From NCBI RefSeq assembly GCF_900111735.1, contig NZ_FOHW01000001.1, forward strand, positions 113,312 to 177,311: 64,000 bases of DNA. Direction: 5' to 3'. The stretch is from Pseudomonas graminis (lineage in GTDB: Bacteria > Pseudomonadota > Gammaproteobacteria > Pseudomonadales > Pseudomonadaceae). Made by a program: the position numbers and the translations under genes. Below the pieces are notes generated by a model. That model was not told where the DNA came from and did not search any database. It worked only from the letters and a program-made list of their open reading frames with translations. Position 1 is the stretch's first letter; each line of letters starts with the position of its first letter. Shown here in pieces: positions 29,601-37,505 of this stretch.

Positions 29601-29772
29601 TGCCGAAATGCGTCGGCCGCTGGGCCTGACCATCATCGGCGGCCTGATCCTCAGTCAGATCCTCACGCTGTACACCACCCCCGTGGTTTACCTTTATCTC
29701 GACCGTCTGCGCCATCGTTTCAACACATGGCGCGGTGTGCAGACGGATGCTGCCCTGGACACTCCGCTATGA
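26665..29772 (+). CDS. mdtC: RND multidrug efflux permease (MdtC/MuxC type)
   Basis: A 1035-residue RND pump, paralogous to mdtB. It begins MNLSGPFIKRPVATMLL, carries GLVVDDAIVVLENI in TM4 and GVVKKNAILMIDLAL near the C-terminus. The PVATMLL start and the short DQDLQLGGGREQT periplasmic segment are MdtC/MuxC-like. The start at 26665 follows the family; a frame opening 36 bases earlier lies in the repeat. The last codons overlap the opmB start (ATGA). Confidence 0.94.
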   Translation: MNLSGPFIKRPVATMLLSLAIMLLGGMSFGLLPVSPLPNMDFPVIVVSASLPGASPEIMASSVATPLERSLGVIAGVNTMSSRSNQGSTRIILQFDMDRDINGAAREVQAAINASRSLLPSGMRSMPTYKKVNPSQAPIMVLSLTSDVLEKGELYDMASTILSQSLSQVNGVGEVQIGGSSLPAVRVELEPKLLSQYGVSLDEVRTTISNANVRRPKGSVENSEHNWQVQANDQLEKAKDYESLIIHYANGAALRLKDVARVKDSVEDRYNSGFFNDKAAVLLVINRQAGANIIETVAAIKAQLPALQAVLPASVKLDLAMDRSPVIKATLHEAEMTLLIAVVLVILVVFLFLGNFRASLIPTLAVPVSLVGTFAIMYLYGFSLNNLSLMALILATGLVVDDAIVVLENISRHIDKGVPPMEAAYLGAREVGFTLLSMNVSLVAVFVSILFMGGLVESLFREFSITLSVSIVVSLVVSLTLTPMLCARWLKPHVPGSENRLQRWSQRVNDRMVAGYDRSLRWVLRHRRLTLLTLLLTIVGNIALYVVVPKTFLPQQDTGQLMGFVRGDDGLSFSVMQPKMDTFRAAILKDPAVESVAGFIGGNGGTGNAFIIVRLKPIKERNIGAMEVVERLRKEMPLVPGGRLFLQPDQDLQLGGGREQTTSQYQYILQSGDLETLRLWYPKVVAALKSLKELTAIDANDGGGTQQVTLIVDRDAAKRLGIDMNMVTTVLNNAYSQRQVSTIYDPLNQYQVVMEVNPKYALDPTTLEQVQVITADGARVPLSTIARYERSLEDDRVSHDGQFASENISFDLSDGVTLDQANAAIERAVAAVGLPEDVIAKMAGTSDAFAATQKSQPWMILGALVAVYLVLGILYESYIHPLTILSTLPSAGVGALLSIYLTGGQFSLISLLGLFLLIGVVKKNAILMIDLALQLERQGGMTPVESIRNACLQRLRPILMTTLAAILGAVPLLLSSAEGAEMRRPLGLTIIGGLILSQILTLYTTPVVYLYLDRLRHRFNTWRGVQTDAALDTPL

Positions 29773-31259
29773 ACGACTCGATGAAAGCCCCTGGCCCACA
29801 GCGGACGTTGCCGTTTCACAGGACCTTCGGCGTTGCCTTGTGCGCGCTGCTGCTCAGTGCCTGCGCCGTCGGCCCGGATTACAAGACGCCGGACATGCCG
29901 ACGCCGGCGCACTTCAAGCAGGCCGAAGGCTGGACCCAGGCCAACCCGAGCGATGCGATGGCGCGCGGCGCGTGGTGGGAAATCTACGGCGACGCCCAGC
30001 TCAACGCGCTGGTGGAAAAACTCAATACGTCCAACCAGACCGTGGCGCAGTACGAGGCGCAGTACCGGCAGGCTGCCGCCCTGGTGCGCAGTGCGCGGGG
30101 CGCGTTCTTCCCGACGCTGGACCTGACCACCAGCAAAAACCGCTCGAGCCAGGGCACCGGCAGCAGCAGTTCCAGCCTGAGCAGTTCCAGCAGCGGCATC
30201 CGTGACACCTACAACGCGCAATTGGGCGTCAGTTGGGAAGCCGACGTGTGGGGCAAGTTGCGCCGCGGGCTGGAAGCCGACAAGGCCAGCGCCCAGGCGA
30301 GCCTCGCCGATCTGGCGTCGATGCGCCTGAGCCTGCAATCGCAACTGGTGCAGAACTACCTGCAACTGCGGGTGATCGATGAGCAAAAGCGTTTGCTGGA
30401 AGCGACCGTCGATGCCTATCAGCGCTCGCTGACCATGACCCAGAACCAGTACCGCGCCGGGATTTCCGGCCGCGATGCAACGGCCCAGGCGCAGACGCAA
30501 CTCAAGAGCACCCAGGCTGACCTGATCGATCTGCAATGGCAGCGCGCCCAGTTCGAAAACGCCATTGCCGTGCTGATGGGCCAGGCCCCGGCGGACTTCA
30601 GCCTCGCGCCGACCACGTCGATTCCGGCCGTGCCGCAGATCCCGGCGCAGCTGCCGTCGCAATTGCTCGAACGCCGCCCGGACATCGCCGCCGCCGAGCG
30701 TTCGGTGATGACCGCCAATGCCAATATCGGCGTGGCAAAGGCCGCGTATTACCCGGACCTGACCCTGAGCATGAGCGGCGGTTACAGCAGCAGCACCGTC
30801 AGCAACTGGATCTCCTTGCCCAACCGCTTCTGGTCGGTCGGCCCGCAACTGGCGATGACCCTGTTCGATGGTGGCCAGCGCGCTGCCGAAGTGGACCGCA
30901 CCGAAGCGGTCTATGACCAGACTGTCGCCCAGTACCGCCAGACCGTGCTCGACGGCTTCAAGGAAGTCGAGGATTACATGGCCCAGCTGCGCGTGTATGA
31001 GCAGGAGTCCGGGGTGCGCGATGAAGCGCTGCAATCGGCGCGTGACTCCCTGCGCCTGACCAACAACCAGTACAAAGCCGGGCTGATTGGCTACCTGGAC
31101 GTGGTGAACGTACAGACCACCGCGCTGAGCAACGAACGCAGTGTGCTGAATGTGCTGGAAAGCCGGTTGGTCGCCAGCGCCCAGTTGATTGCCGCGTTGG
31201 GCGGCGGTTGGGATGCAGCGACCGGCCTGACACCGGGCCCTGAGGTGTCCGATCGTTAA
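29769..31259 (+). CDS. opmB: Outer-membrane efflux lipoprotein (OpmB type)
   Basis: A 496-residue TolC-superfamily outer-membrane factor. A signal peptide ends in a lipobox (LLLSACAVGPDY, lipidated Cys at about residue 32). Two outer-membrane-efflux repeats follow (VSWEADVWGKLRRGLEADKA and a second TLFDGGQRAAEVDRTEAVYD copy). A serine-rich loop GTGSSSSSLSSSSSG near residue 135 is a notable low-complexity insertion. It overlaps mdtC by four bases and completes the tripartite pump. A second start, four codons in, is possible. Confidence 0.93.
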   Translation: MNDSMKAPGPQRTLPFHRTFGVALCALLLSACAVGPDYKTPDMPTPAHFKQAEGWTQANPSDAMARGAWWEIYGDAQLNALVEKLNTSNQTVAQYEAQYRQAAALVRSARGAFFPTLDLTTSKNRSSQGTGSSSSSLSSSSSGIRDTYNAQLGVSWEADVWGKLRRGLEADKASAQASLADLASMRLSLQSQLVQNYLQLRVIDEQKRLLEATVDAYQRSLTMTQNQYRAGISGRDATAQAQTQLKSTQADLIDLQWQRAQFENAIAVLMGQAPADFSLAPTTSIPAVPQIPAQLPSQLLERRPDIAAAERSVMTANANIGVAKAAYYPDLTLSMSGGYSSSTVSNWISLPNRFWSVGPQLAMTLFDGGQRAAEVDRTEAVYDQTVAQYRQTVLDGFKEVEDYMAQLRVYEQESGVRDEALQSARDSLRLTNNQYKAGLIGYLDVVNVQTTALSNERSVLNVLESRLVASAQLIAALGGGWDAATGLTPGPEVSDR

Positions 31260-31385
31260 CCCGGTTAACTAGCGATGTGCCACCTTTGCGACGGAGTGAC
31301 GGGACTTTCAGTGGAATTTCGGTACAATCGCCGCCGAATTCATCAGGTCTGAAAGGCCGCACTCCGTTGAGCCAAGGGCCAGCCC

Positions 31386-33473
31386 ATGTTGATCGGCCAT
31401 TACACCTATCCGCTGGTTCTGATTTCAGTCCTTGTGGCGATTCTCGCGTCTTACACGACCCTTGATCTGGCCGGGCGCATTGCCTCTGCCAGTGGTCGCG
31501 CGCGAATGCTGTGGGTGTGTGGCGGCGCGCTGTCCATGGGCGTCGGCATCTGGTCCATGCACTTCATCGGCATGCTTGCGTTCACACTGCCTATCCAGCT
31601 GGCGTACGACATCCCGCTGACACTGCTCTCGCTGCTGATCACTATCCTTTCCTCGGGTTTTGCGCTGTGGCTGGTCAGCCACGACCACGTCCCGTTGTCG
31701 AATATTCTGGTCGGCGCATTGGTCATGGGCCTGGGCAGCAGTGCCATGCATTACACCGGCATGGCGGCGATGCGCATGCAGCCGGGCATTGACTACGACC
31801 CCAACCTGGTCGGCCTGTCGGTGCTGATTGCCGTCACCGCGTCCGCCGCAGCGCTGGCCATCGCCGTGCGGCTGCGCAAGGAAACCCCCTACGTACGCCT
31901 GGCCCGCGGCGGCGCGGCGGTCGTCATGGGGTTCGCGATCCTTGGCATGCATTACACCGCCATGACTGCCGCCAATTTTCCACCGGGCAGTTTCTGTGGC
32001 GCGCTTCCCACCGGCCTGCACACCGACGGTCTGGACAAGCTGGTACTGGTCACCAGCCTGACGGTACTGGGTATCACCCTGGTCACGTCGGTGCTTGACG
32101 CGCGCATGGCGGCGCGCACCGCCCAACTGTCGTTGTCGTTGAAAGAAGCCAATCGCGAGCTCACGCAACTGGCCCAGCACGACAATCTGACCGGGCTTCC
32201 CAACCGCATTCTGCTGGCCGATCGTATCGATCAGGCCATGCGCAAGGTGGACGCCCAGGGCGGTATGTTCGCCCTGATGTTTCTGGATCTGGACGGCTTC
32301 AAACCGGTGAACGATGCCTTCGGCCATCACGTCGGCGATCAGCTCTTGCGCGCAGTGGCCATGCGATTGCGCGAGAACTTCCACCGCCACGACACCCTGG
32401 CGCGCATCGGCGGTGATGAATTCGTGTTGCTCGTGGAACTCGACGATGCCGAAGAAGCGGTCAGCGTGGCCTCGCGGCAGGTCTCGCTGGTAAGTCAGCC
32501 GTACAGCGTGCAGGAACATAATCTGCAGGTGACGGTGAGCGTCGGTATCAGCCTGTATCCGGGCAACGGCCGTACCCAGCAGGAATTGCTGATGAACGCC
32601 GACGCCGCCATGTACCACGCCAAGAACGCCGGCAAGAACGGCTACAGCTTTTTCGATGCCTCGATGAACACCAACGCGCGCAATAAGCTGCAGCTGTTGC
32701 AGGACCTGCGGCTTGCGCTGCGCGACGGGCAATTCTGCCTGCATTATCAGCCCAAGTTCTGCGCAAGCTCACACCGGCCGGTGGGCGCCGAAGCGCTGGT
32801 GCGCTGGAATCATCCGCAGCTCGGACTGCTGATGCCGGAGCAATTCATCGGCTTGGCGGAAAAAACCGGGTTGATCATTCCTATCGGCGAGTGGGTGATG
32901 AGCGAGGCCTGCCAGCAGATGAAGCGCTGGTACGACGCCGGCAACACCGACTGGCGCATGGCGGTGAACCTGTCGGCGTTGCAATTCAGCCATGTCGGGC
33001 TGGTCGAGACGGTCGCGGACGCGTTGGCGACCCACGGGCTGCCGGCCAACTGCCTGACCCTGGAAATCACCGAAACCACGGCCATGAGCGATGCCGACGC
33101 GAGCATGACCGTGCTGCGGAAGCTCTCGGACATGGACGTGGACCTGTCCATTGACGACTTCGGCACTGGCTACTCCAGCCTGATGTACCTCAAACGCCTG
33201 CCGGCCAACGAATTGAAGATCGATCGCGGTTTCGTGCGCGATCTGGAGCACGACGGCGACGATGCGGCCATTGTGTCGGCCATCGTTGCGCTGGGTCAGG
33301 CGCTGAACCTGCGCATCGTCGCCGAAGGTGTCGAAACCGCCAGCCAACAGAGTTTGCTGACGCGGCTGGGCTGCGACGCCTTGCAGGGTAACCTGCTGGG
33401 TTATCCGCTGCCGGCGGAGCGGTTCATGGCGGACATCGAAGCCGCCCGACGTCTCAGCGAAATCACCGATTGA
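31386..33473 (+). CDS. MHYT-GGDEF-EAL cyclic-di-GMP membrane sensor protein
   Basis: A 695-residue inner-membrane signalling protein. Residues 1 to about 235 form a seven-helix MHYT sensor with three MHYT-like motifs (MHFIGM, MHYTGM at about 121, MHYTAM), believed to bind copper and sense O2, CO or NO. A GGDEF domain carries the intact RIGGDEF motif at 342-346 (diguanylate cyclase) and an EAL domain carries intact EALVRW from 469 with DDFGTGYSSL (phosphodiesterase). Both catalytic motifs look active. The layout matches MucR and YkoW-like proteins; MucR, linked to alginate in P. aeruginosa, is the closest named analogue. An upstream TACAAT -10-like element lies at 31323. Confidence 0.9.
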   Translation: MLIGHYTYPLVLISVLVAILASYTTLDLAGRIASASGRARMLWVCGGALSMGVGIWSMHFIGMLAFTLPIQLAYDIPLTLLSLLITILSSGFALWLVSHDHVPLSNILVGALVMGLGSSAMHYTGMAAMRMQPGIDYDPNLVGLSVLIAVTASAAALAIAVRLRKETPYVRLARGGAAVVMGFAILGMHYTAMTAANFPPGSFCGALPTGLHTDGLDKLVLVTSLTVLGITLVTSVLDARMAARTAQLSLSLKEANRELTQLAQHDNLTGLPNRILLADRIDQAMRKVDAQGGMFALMFLDLDGFKPVNDAFGHHVGDQLLRAVAMRLRENFHRHDTLARIGGDEFVLLVELDDAEEAVSVASRQVSLVSQPYSVQEHNLQVTVSVGISLYPGNGRTQQELLMNADAAMYHAKNAGKNGYSFFDASMNTNARNKLQLLQDLRLALRDGQFCLHYQPKFCASSHRPVGAEALVRWNHPQLGLLMPEQFIGLAEKTGLIIPIGEWVMSEACQQMKRWYDAGNTDWRMAVNLSALQFSHVGLVETVADALATHGLPANCLTLEITETTAMSDADASMTVLRKLSDMDVDLSIDDFGTGYSSLMYLKRLPANELKIDRGFVRDLEHDGDDAAIVSAIVALGQALNLRIVAEGVETASQQSLLTRLGCDALQGNLLGYPLPAERFMADIEAARRLSEITD

Positions 33474-33521
33474 GTGTCAACGCCAATCCCACCTCCACGC
33501 ATTGATCGACTGGGAACATTT

Positions 33522-34268
33522 ATGGATAAAAATCTGCTCATTACCGGCGGCTCCCGGGGTATCGGTGCCGCCACGGCAGTTCTGGCAGCGGCGCAGGCTT
33601 ATCGCGTGTGCATCAACTATCTGTCCGATCACGCCTCGGCGGAACGGCTGTGCGGGCAGATTCGCGAGGCGGGCGGTTATGCCATCGCGGTGCAGGCCGA
33701 CGTCAGCAACGAGGACGAGATCATTCGTCTGTTTGCCCGGGTCGATTCCGAAATGGGCCCGATCACCGCGCTGGTCAACAACGCCGGCACGGTGGGCGAA
33801 GCCTCGCGGCTCGACACGATGTCCGAGTTTCGCCTGTTGAAGATCATGATGAGCAACGTCGTCGGGCCCATGCTCTGCAGCAAGCACGCACTGCTGCGCA
33901 TGTTGCCCCGCCACGGCGGGCGCGGCGGCAGCATTGTCAACGTCTCGTCCGTGGCCGCCCGGCTCGGATCACCTGGCGAGTACGTCGACTACGCGGCGTC
34001 CAAGGGCGCGCTGGACACTTTCACCGTCGGGCTGGCCAAGGAAGTGGCAGGCGAGGGGGTGCGAGTCAACGCCGTGCGCCCCGGTTACATCTTTACCGAA
34101 TTCCACGCCCTGAGCGGCGATCCCCATCGCGTCAGCAAACTGGAACCGACCATCCCCATGGGCCGTGGCGGTCTGGCCGCTGAAGTGGCAGAAGCGATTC
34201 TGTGGCTGCTGTCGGACAAGGCGTCATATTCGACCGGTTCGTTCATTGATCTGGGCGGGGGACGATAG
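33522..34268 (+). CDS. SDR-family NAD(P)-dependent oxidoreductase
   Basis: A 248-residue short-chain dehydrogenase/reductase. It has the Rossmann glycine motif ITGGSRGIGAAT, the NNAG motif, catalytic Ser in NVSSVAARLGS and YxxxK in YVDYAASKGAL. Start at 33522 gives the normal N-terminus (MDKNLLITGGS); the gene lies 48 bases after the MHYT-GGDEF-EAL gene on the same strand. It resembles FabG/glucose dehydrogenase-like SDRs. Substrate unknown. Confidence 0.92.
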   Translation: MDKNLLITGGSRGIGAATAVLAAAQAYRVCINYLSDHASAERLCGQIREAGGYAIAVQADVSNEDEIIRLFARVDSEMGPITALVNNAGTVGEASRLDTMSEFRLLKIMMSNVVGPMLCSKHALLRMLPRHGGRGGSIVNVSSVAARLGSPGEYVDYAASKGALDTFTVGLAKEVAGEGVRVNAVRPGYIFTEFHALSGDPHRVSKLEPTIPMGRGGLAAEVAEAILWLLSDKASYSTGSFIDLGGGR

Positions 34269-34361
34269 CGATACCGCTGATGCTGCGAGGTAGGGAGGTC
34301 ATCCGACTGTCGTGGGACCTTGCTGACTGCACGCGACCTCCCTGCTGAAACGTAATCCCCT

Positions 34362-34451
34362 GTAGGAGCGCGCTTGCCCGCGAAAGGGCAGGTACATCCG
34401 CCACCTTTCTCGGGTCCGTACTGACGCCTTCGCGGGCAAGCGCGCTCCTAC
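34362..34451. repeat. REPIN-like inverted pair, family B
   Basis: GTAGGAGCGCGCTTGCCCGCGAA (first 20 bases shown as GTAGGAGCGCGCTTGCCCGC) at 34362-34384 is repeated as an exact 23-base reverse complement at 34429-34451, with about 44 bases between. This is a classic Pseudomonas REP doublet. The remainder of 34269-34534 shows no gene. Confidence 0.85.
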
Positions 34452-34534
34452 GGCCTTCGGCCAGAATCAAAAACCATCACCGCGGCGCCACCACGTTCCT
34501 GGCCTGATACTGTCGCGATCCTGATAGCAATGTC

Positions 34535-35974
34535 CTAACCCGCCATCATCGAGCGAATGATCTTCCCCAGGGTCTCCATCGCCCGTTCAGGGGTTTCGCC
34601 CCACGGGCTGCCGTAGTTCAGGCGGATGAAGGGCTGGAAGCGCCGCGTTGGCGAAAACATCGGGCCGGGGGCGATGCTGATGCCCTGGGCGAGGGCGGCC
34701 TGGAATACCTTCAGCGAGTCGATCTGTGCCGGCAGCTCAACCCACAGGAAGTATCCGCCAGTGGGCTGGCTGACACGGGTCTGCGCGGGGAAGTACCGGG
34801 CGATGGCGCCAAGCATGGCCCGCTGCTGGTCTTCCAGGCTGTGGCGCAACTTGCGCAGGTGCCGGTCATAACCGCCGTGCTGCAAGTAATCGGCGATGGC
34901 GGCCTGTGCCGGCATCGAGGCGCACAGCGAAGTCATGATCTTCAGCCGCTCGACTTTCTGCGCATAACGCCCGGCAGCGACCCAGCCCACCCGATACCCG
35001 GGCGCCAGGCTCTTGGCGAACGAGCCGCAATGCAGGACCAGACCTTCAGTGTCGAACGCCTTTGCCGGTTTCGGCGCGTGCTGGCCGTAATACAACTCGG
35101 CGTACACGTCATCCTCGATCAGCGGCACCTCGTGCTCGCGCAGCAACTCCACCAGCGCCCGTTTGCGCGCCTCAGGCACGGTTGCGCCGGTGGGATTCTG
35201 AAAGCTGGTCATGCTCCAGCAGGCCTTGATCGGGTATCGCTCGAGCGCCTGCTCAAGCACTGCCAGATCAATGCCCTGTTGCGGGTGCACCGGGATTTCC
35301 ACCGCCTTGAGCTTCAGCCGCTCGAGCACTTGCAGGCAGGCGTAGAACGCCGGCGCCTCGATGGCCACCAGATCACCGGGCTCGGTCACTGCTTGCAGGC
35401 ACAGATTCAAGGCCTCAAGGGCGCCGTTGGTGATCAGCAGTTCGTCCATGGGCAACATCTGCCCGGCGACCATGTAGCGCAGCGCGATCTGCCGGCGCAG
35501 GGCCGGATTGCCGGGCGACAGGTCGCTGACCACCATGCGCGGGTCCATGTCGCGGGTGGCACTGGCCAGGGAGCGGGCCAGGCGCTGCAAGGGGAACAGC
35601 CCGGCGCTGGGGAAGGCGGAGCCGAACGGCACGGTGTTCGGGTCCTTGATGGATTCCAGCACCGAGAACACCAGTTCGCTGACGTCGACTTCGGTGGATT
35701 CGCTCAGCGCCGGCGCGGGACGCACATCCTGCTCTGTGACGTCGTCACTCAGGCCTTGCAGGCGGACGCTGTCGTTGACGAAATAGCCGGAACGCGGCCG
35801 CGCCCGGATCAGGCCTCGACGTTCCAGCAAGTAGTAGGCCTGGAACACCGTCGACGGACTGATCCCATGGGTCTGGCTGGCGTAGCGCACCGACGGCACG
35901 CGCTGACCCGCAGCCAGCACCCCGGTGCGAATCAGCTCGGCAATGTCATCGGCAAACTTTTCATAACGCTTCAT
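34535..35974 (-). CDS. MocR-type transcriptional regulator (GntR HTH plus aminotransferase domain)
   Basis: A 479-residue PdxR/MocR-family regulator. The N-terminal winged helix (residues 1 to about 72) reads KRYEKFADDIAEL then SPSTVFQAYYLLERRGLI. A class I aminotransferase-like domain follows (SFQNPTGATVPEARKRAL and the PLP-lysine motif SFAKSLAPGYRVGW). Such proteins bind PLP or amino-acid adducts to regulate amino-acid or vitamin B6 genes. It is divergent from the MgtC-like gene (234 bases between), but the target cannot be named. Confidence 0.9.
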   Translation of the reverse strand: MKRYEKFADDIAELIRTGVLAAGQRVPSVRYASQTHGISPSTVFQAYYLLERRGLIRARPRSGYFVNDSVRLQGLSDDVTEQDVRPAPALSESTEVDVSELVFSVLESIKDPNTVPFGSAFPSAGLFPLQRLARSLASATRDMDPRMVVSDLSPGNPALRRQIALRYMVAGQMLPMDELLITNGALEALNLCLQAVTEPGDLVAIEAPAFYACLQVLERLKLKAVEIPVHPQQGIDLAVLEQALERYPIKACWSMTSFQNPTGATVPEARKRALVELLREHEVPLIEDDVYAELYYGQHAPKPAKAFDTEGLVLHCGSFAKSLAPGYRVGWVAAGRYAQKVERLKIMTSLCASMPAQAAIADYLQHGGYDRHLRKLRHSLEDQQRAMLGAIARYFPAQTRVSQPTGGYFLWVELPAQIDSLKVFQAALAQGISIAPGPMFSPTRRFQPFIRLNYGSPWGETPERAMETLGKIIRSMMAG

Positions 35975-36208
35975 GATGGGCTCGTGCTGAGTGGCTTCTG
36001 TGGCGCAGCAGCCATGCAGTGCCGGCCGGCGGGAAAGGAGGTTGGGCCGGGGGCAGGGGCGGAATATGCCCGCTGCCTGCGGATTAGTACAGATGCAGAT
36101 TCGCGCACAACAACCGGATCAACCGCTGAGTCACGATGTGTGCCTCCCGCACTCTCGGCCGCTGCTGCGGTCCATACCGCACTTACGCACAATGAGGGGA
36201 ATGCGCTG

Positions 36209-36754
36209 ATGAATGCCTGGTGGGAAGAAGTCGTGGAGACGCTGCAGGCCGAGTTCTCTGATATCACCGATGCCGGGCAGATCACCCGCGTGACCATACG
36301 CCTGGTTATTGCGGCGCTGCTGGGCGGGATTCTGGGTTTCGAGCGGGAGCACAAGGGCAAGGCAGCCGGGGTTCGAACGCACATGCTGGTGTGCATGGGC
36401 GCTGCGCTGTTTGTGCTGGTCCCGCGCATGGCCGGTGCCGACGACGCAGCACTCAGCCGGGTGGTGCAGGGCATTGTGGCGGGGATCGGCTTTCTTGGCG
36501 CAGGGACCATCCTCAAGGGCGACGCGCTCAATGCCACTCAGGTGAAAGGCCTGACCACCGCGGCGGGATTGTGGATGACCGCGGCCATTGGCATTGCGGC
36601 GGGAATGGGCAGGGAGATGACGGCGGTGCTGAGTACAGTGTTGGCCCTGGGCATCTTCAGCCTGATGCCACGGATTGTCAGACGCTTTGAATCGCCAGAA
36701 GAACGGGCAAAGGATCCGGCCCGGAGCACCGGTGGCGACGCCCAGGAGCCTTGA
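36209..36754 (+). CDS. MgtC/SapB-family membrane protein
   Basis: A 181-residue protein with an MgtC N-terminal domain. It has LIAALLGGILGFEREHKGKAAG (first 20: LVIAALLGGILGFEREHKGK) with the conserved Arg, GVRTHMLVCMGAALFVL, GIGFLGAGTILK and about four transmembrane segments. The ATG at 36209 has AGGGGA upstream. It is the short form (no ACT domain). MgtC proteins inhibit F1Fo ATP synthase or act under Mg limitation; whether this one does is unknown. It is divergent from the MocR gene. Confidence 0.9.
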   Translation: MNAWWEEVVETLQAEFSDITDAGQITRVTIRLVIAALLGGILGFEREHKGKAAGVRTHMLVCMGAALFVLVPRMAGADDAALSRVVQGIVAGIGFLGAGTILKGDALNATQVKGLTTAAGLWMTAAIGIAAGMGREMTAVLSTVLALGIFSLMPRIVRRFESPEERAKDPARSTGGDAQEP

Positions 36755-36789
36755 ACCAGCGGTCATTTGAGGGTGCGACGGCTGACGCT

Positions 36790-36966
36790 TTCCCGGCTGA
36801 AGCCGGTCCCACCAAGAGCCAGCGTTGGGTCAGTGATTCTAGTGTCGATCCCACTGACGCGAAGCGTTTGTGAGTGGGACCGGCTTTAGCCGGGAAGGGG
36901 CCAGTTGGCGCACCCTCAGCATCCCGGCATGCTGTCTCAAAGCTGCCCGGCTGAAGCCGGTCCTAC
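36790..36966. repeat. Cluster of three REP-like repeats, family A
   Basis: Copies of CCCGGCTGAAGCCGGTCC occur at 36790-36812, inverted at 36873-36897, and direct at 36945-36966, after the MgtC-like gene. Same family as 36-58 and 7859-8025. Confidence 0.75.
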
Positions 36967-36988
36967 ATCACCGCGTCGGGTCAGTGAA

Positions 36989-37165
36989 TCACTCTGGAAA
37001 CTTATCATCCAGAATAGCCGGGGGCTCACCGCTCGGCGGATCACCCACGGGTGGTTCGATGACCGGCGGCATGAGCGGGGAAGGTGGCTCCTCGGGCTTT
37101 GGCACCGGCAATTCAGGATCGTCTATGTTCGGATCGGGCGTTTCTGCGGGAACGGGAATGCTCAT
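36989..37165 (-). CDS. Small proline-rich acidic protein, unknown function
   Basis: A 58-residue ORF with an AAGGAAG ribosome site 7-13 bases upstream of its ATG. Translation is MSIPVPAETPDPNIDDPELP followed by more Pro/Glu/Asp repeats and ends DDKFPE. Proline and acidic residues dominate; no signal peptide or membrane segment. Proline-rich proteins with this opening are common in Pseudomonas and probably real, but I cannot name a function. It is on the minus strand and 340 bases from glgE, with a separate promoter region. Confidence 0.65.
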   Translation of the reverse strand: MSIPVPAETPDPNIDDPELPVPKPEEPPSPLMPPVIEPPVGDPPSGEPPAILDDKFPE

Positions 37166-37358
37166 GGTCTTCGCTTCCTTGGGTTCGTCGAGAGGGGCGT
37201 GTCAGGTGACGTTGCATCACACCCGCCATCACGCAAGCATGTCGACCCCATCGCCCTGACAATGATTCACTCAATCGGCTTGGAGACCGCGTTACGGCGC
37301 AGCCCCTGGCCTGCCATTATCCGCGCGGTGACTTGGTCAAACGTCACGCAAGCTGTTT

Positions 37359-37386
37359 GAACTTTTGCCCGAGGCTGGCGTTCGGA
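37359..37386 (+). promoter_or_regulatory. AlgU (sigma-22/RpoE)-like promoter upstream of glgE
   Basis: GAACTT (37359-37364) followed after 17 bases by TCGGA (37382-37386) fits the AlgU consensus GAACTT-N16/17-TCTGA at every conserved position but one. It lies about 110 bases upstream of the glgE start in a 340-base gap that holds no other gene. AlgU-dependent control of trehalose/glycogen genes under osmotic stress is known in Pseudomonas; the site assignment is inference. Confidence 0.6.
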
Positions 37387-37505
37387 ACCTATGCTGCCAC
37401 GTCCGGATGAGTTGATCCCGTGGCTCTCTCTTATGTTATGGACAAAGACGCTGAAGCAATGGGCGCCCCACAGCGGGCGTCCCTGGGCGTGAGGAGTGAT
37501 GCTCG

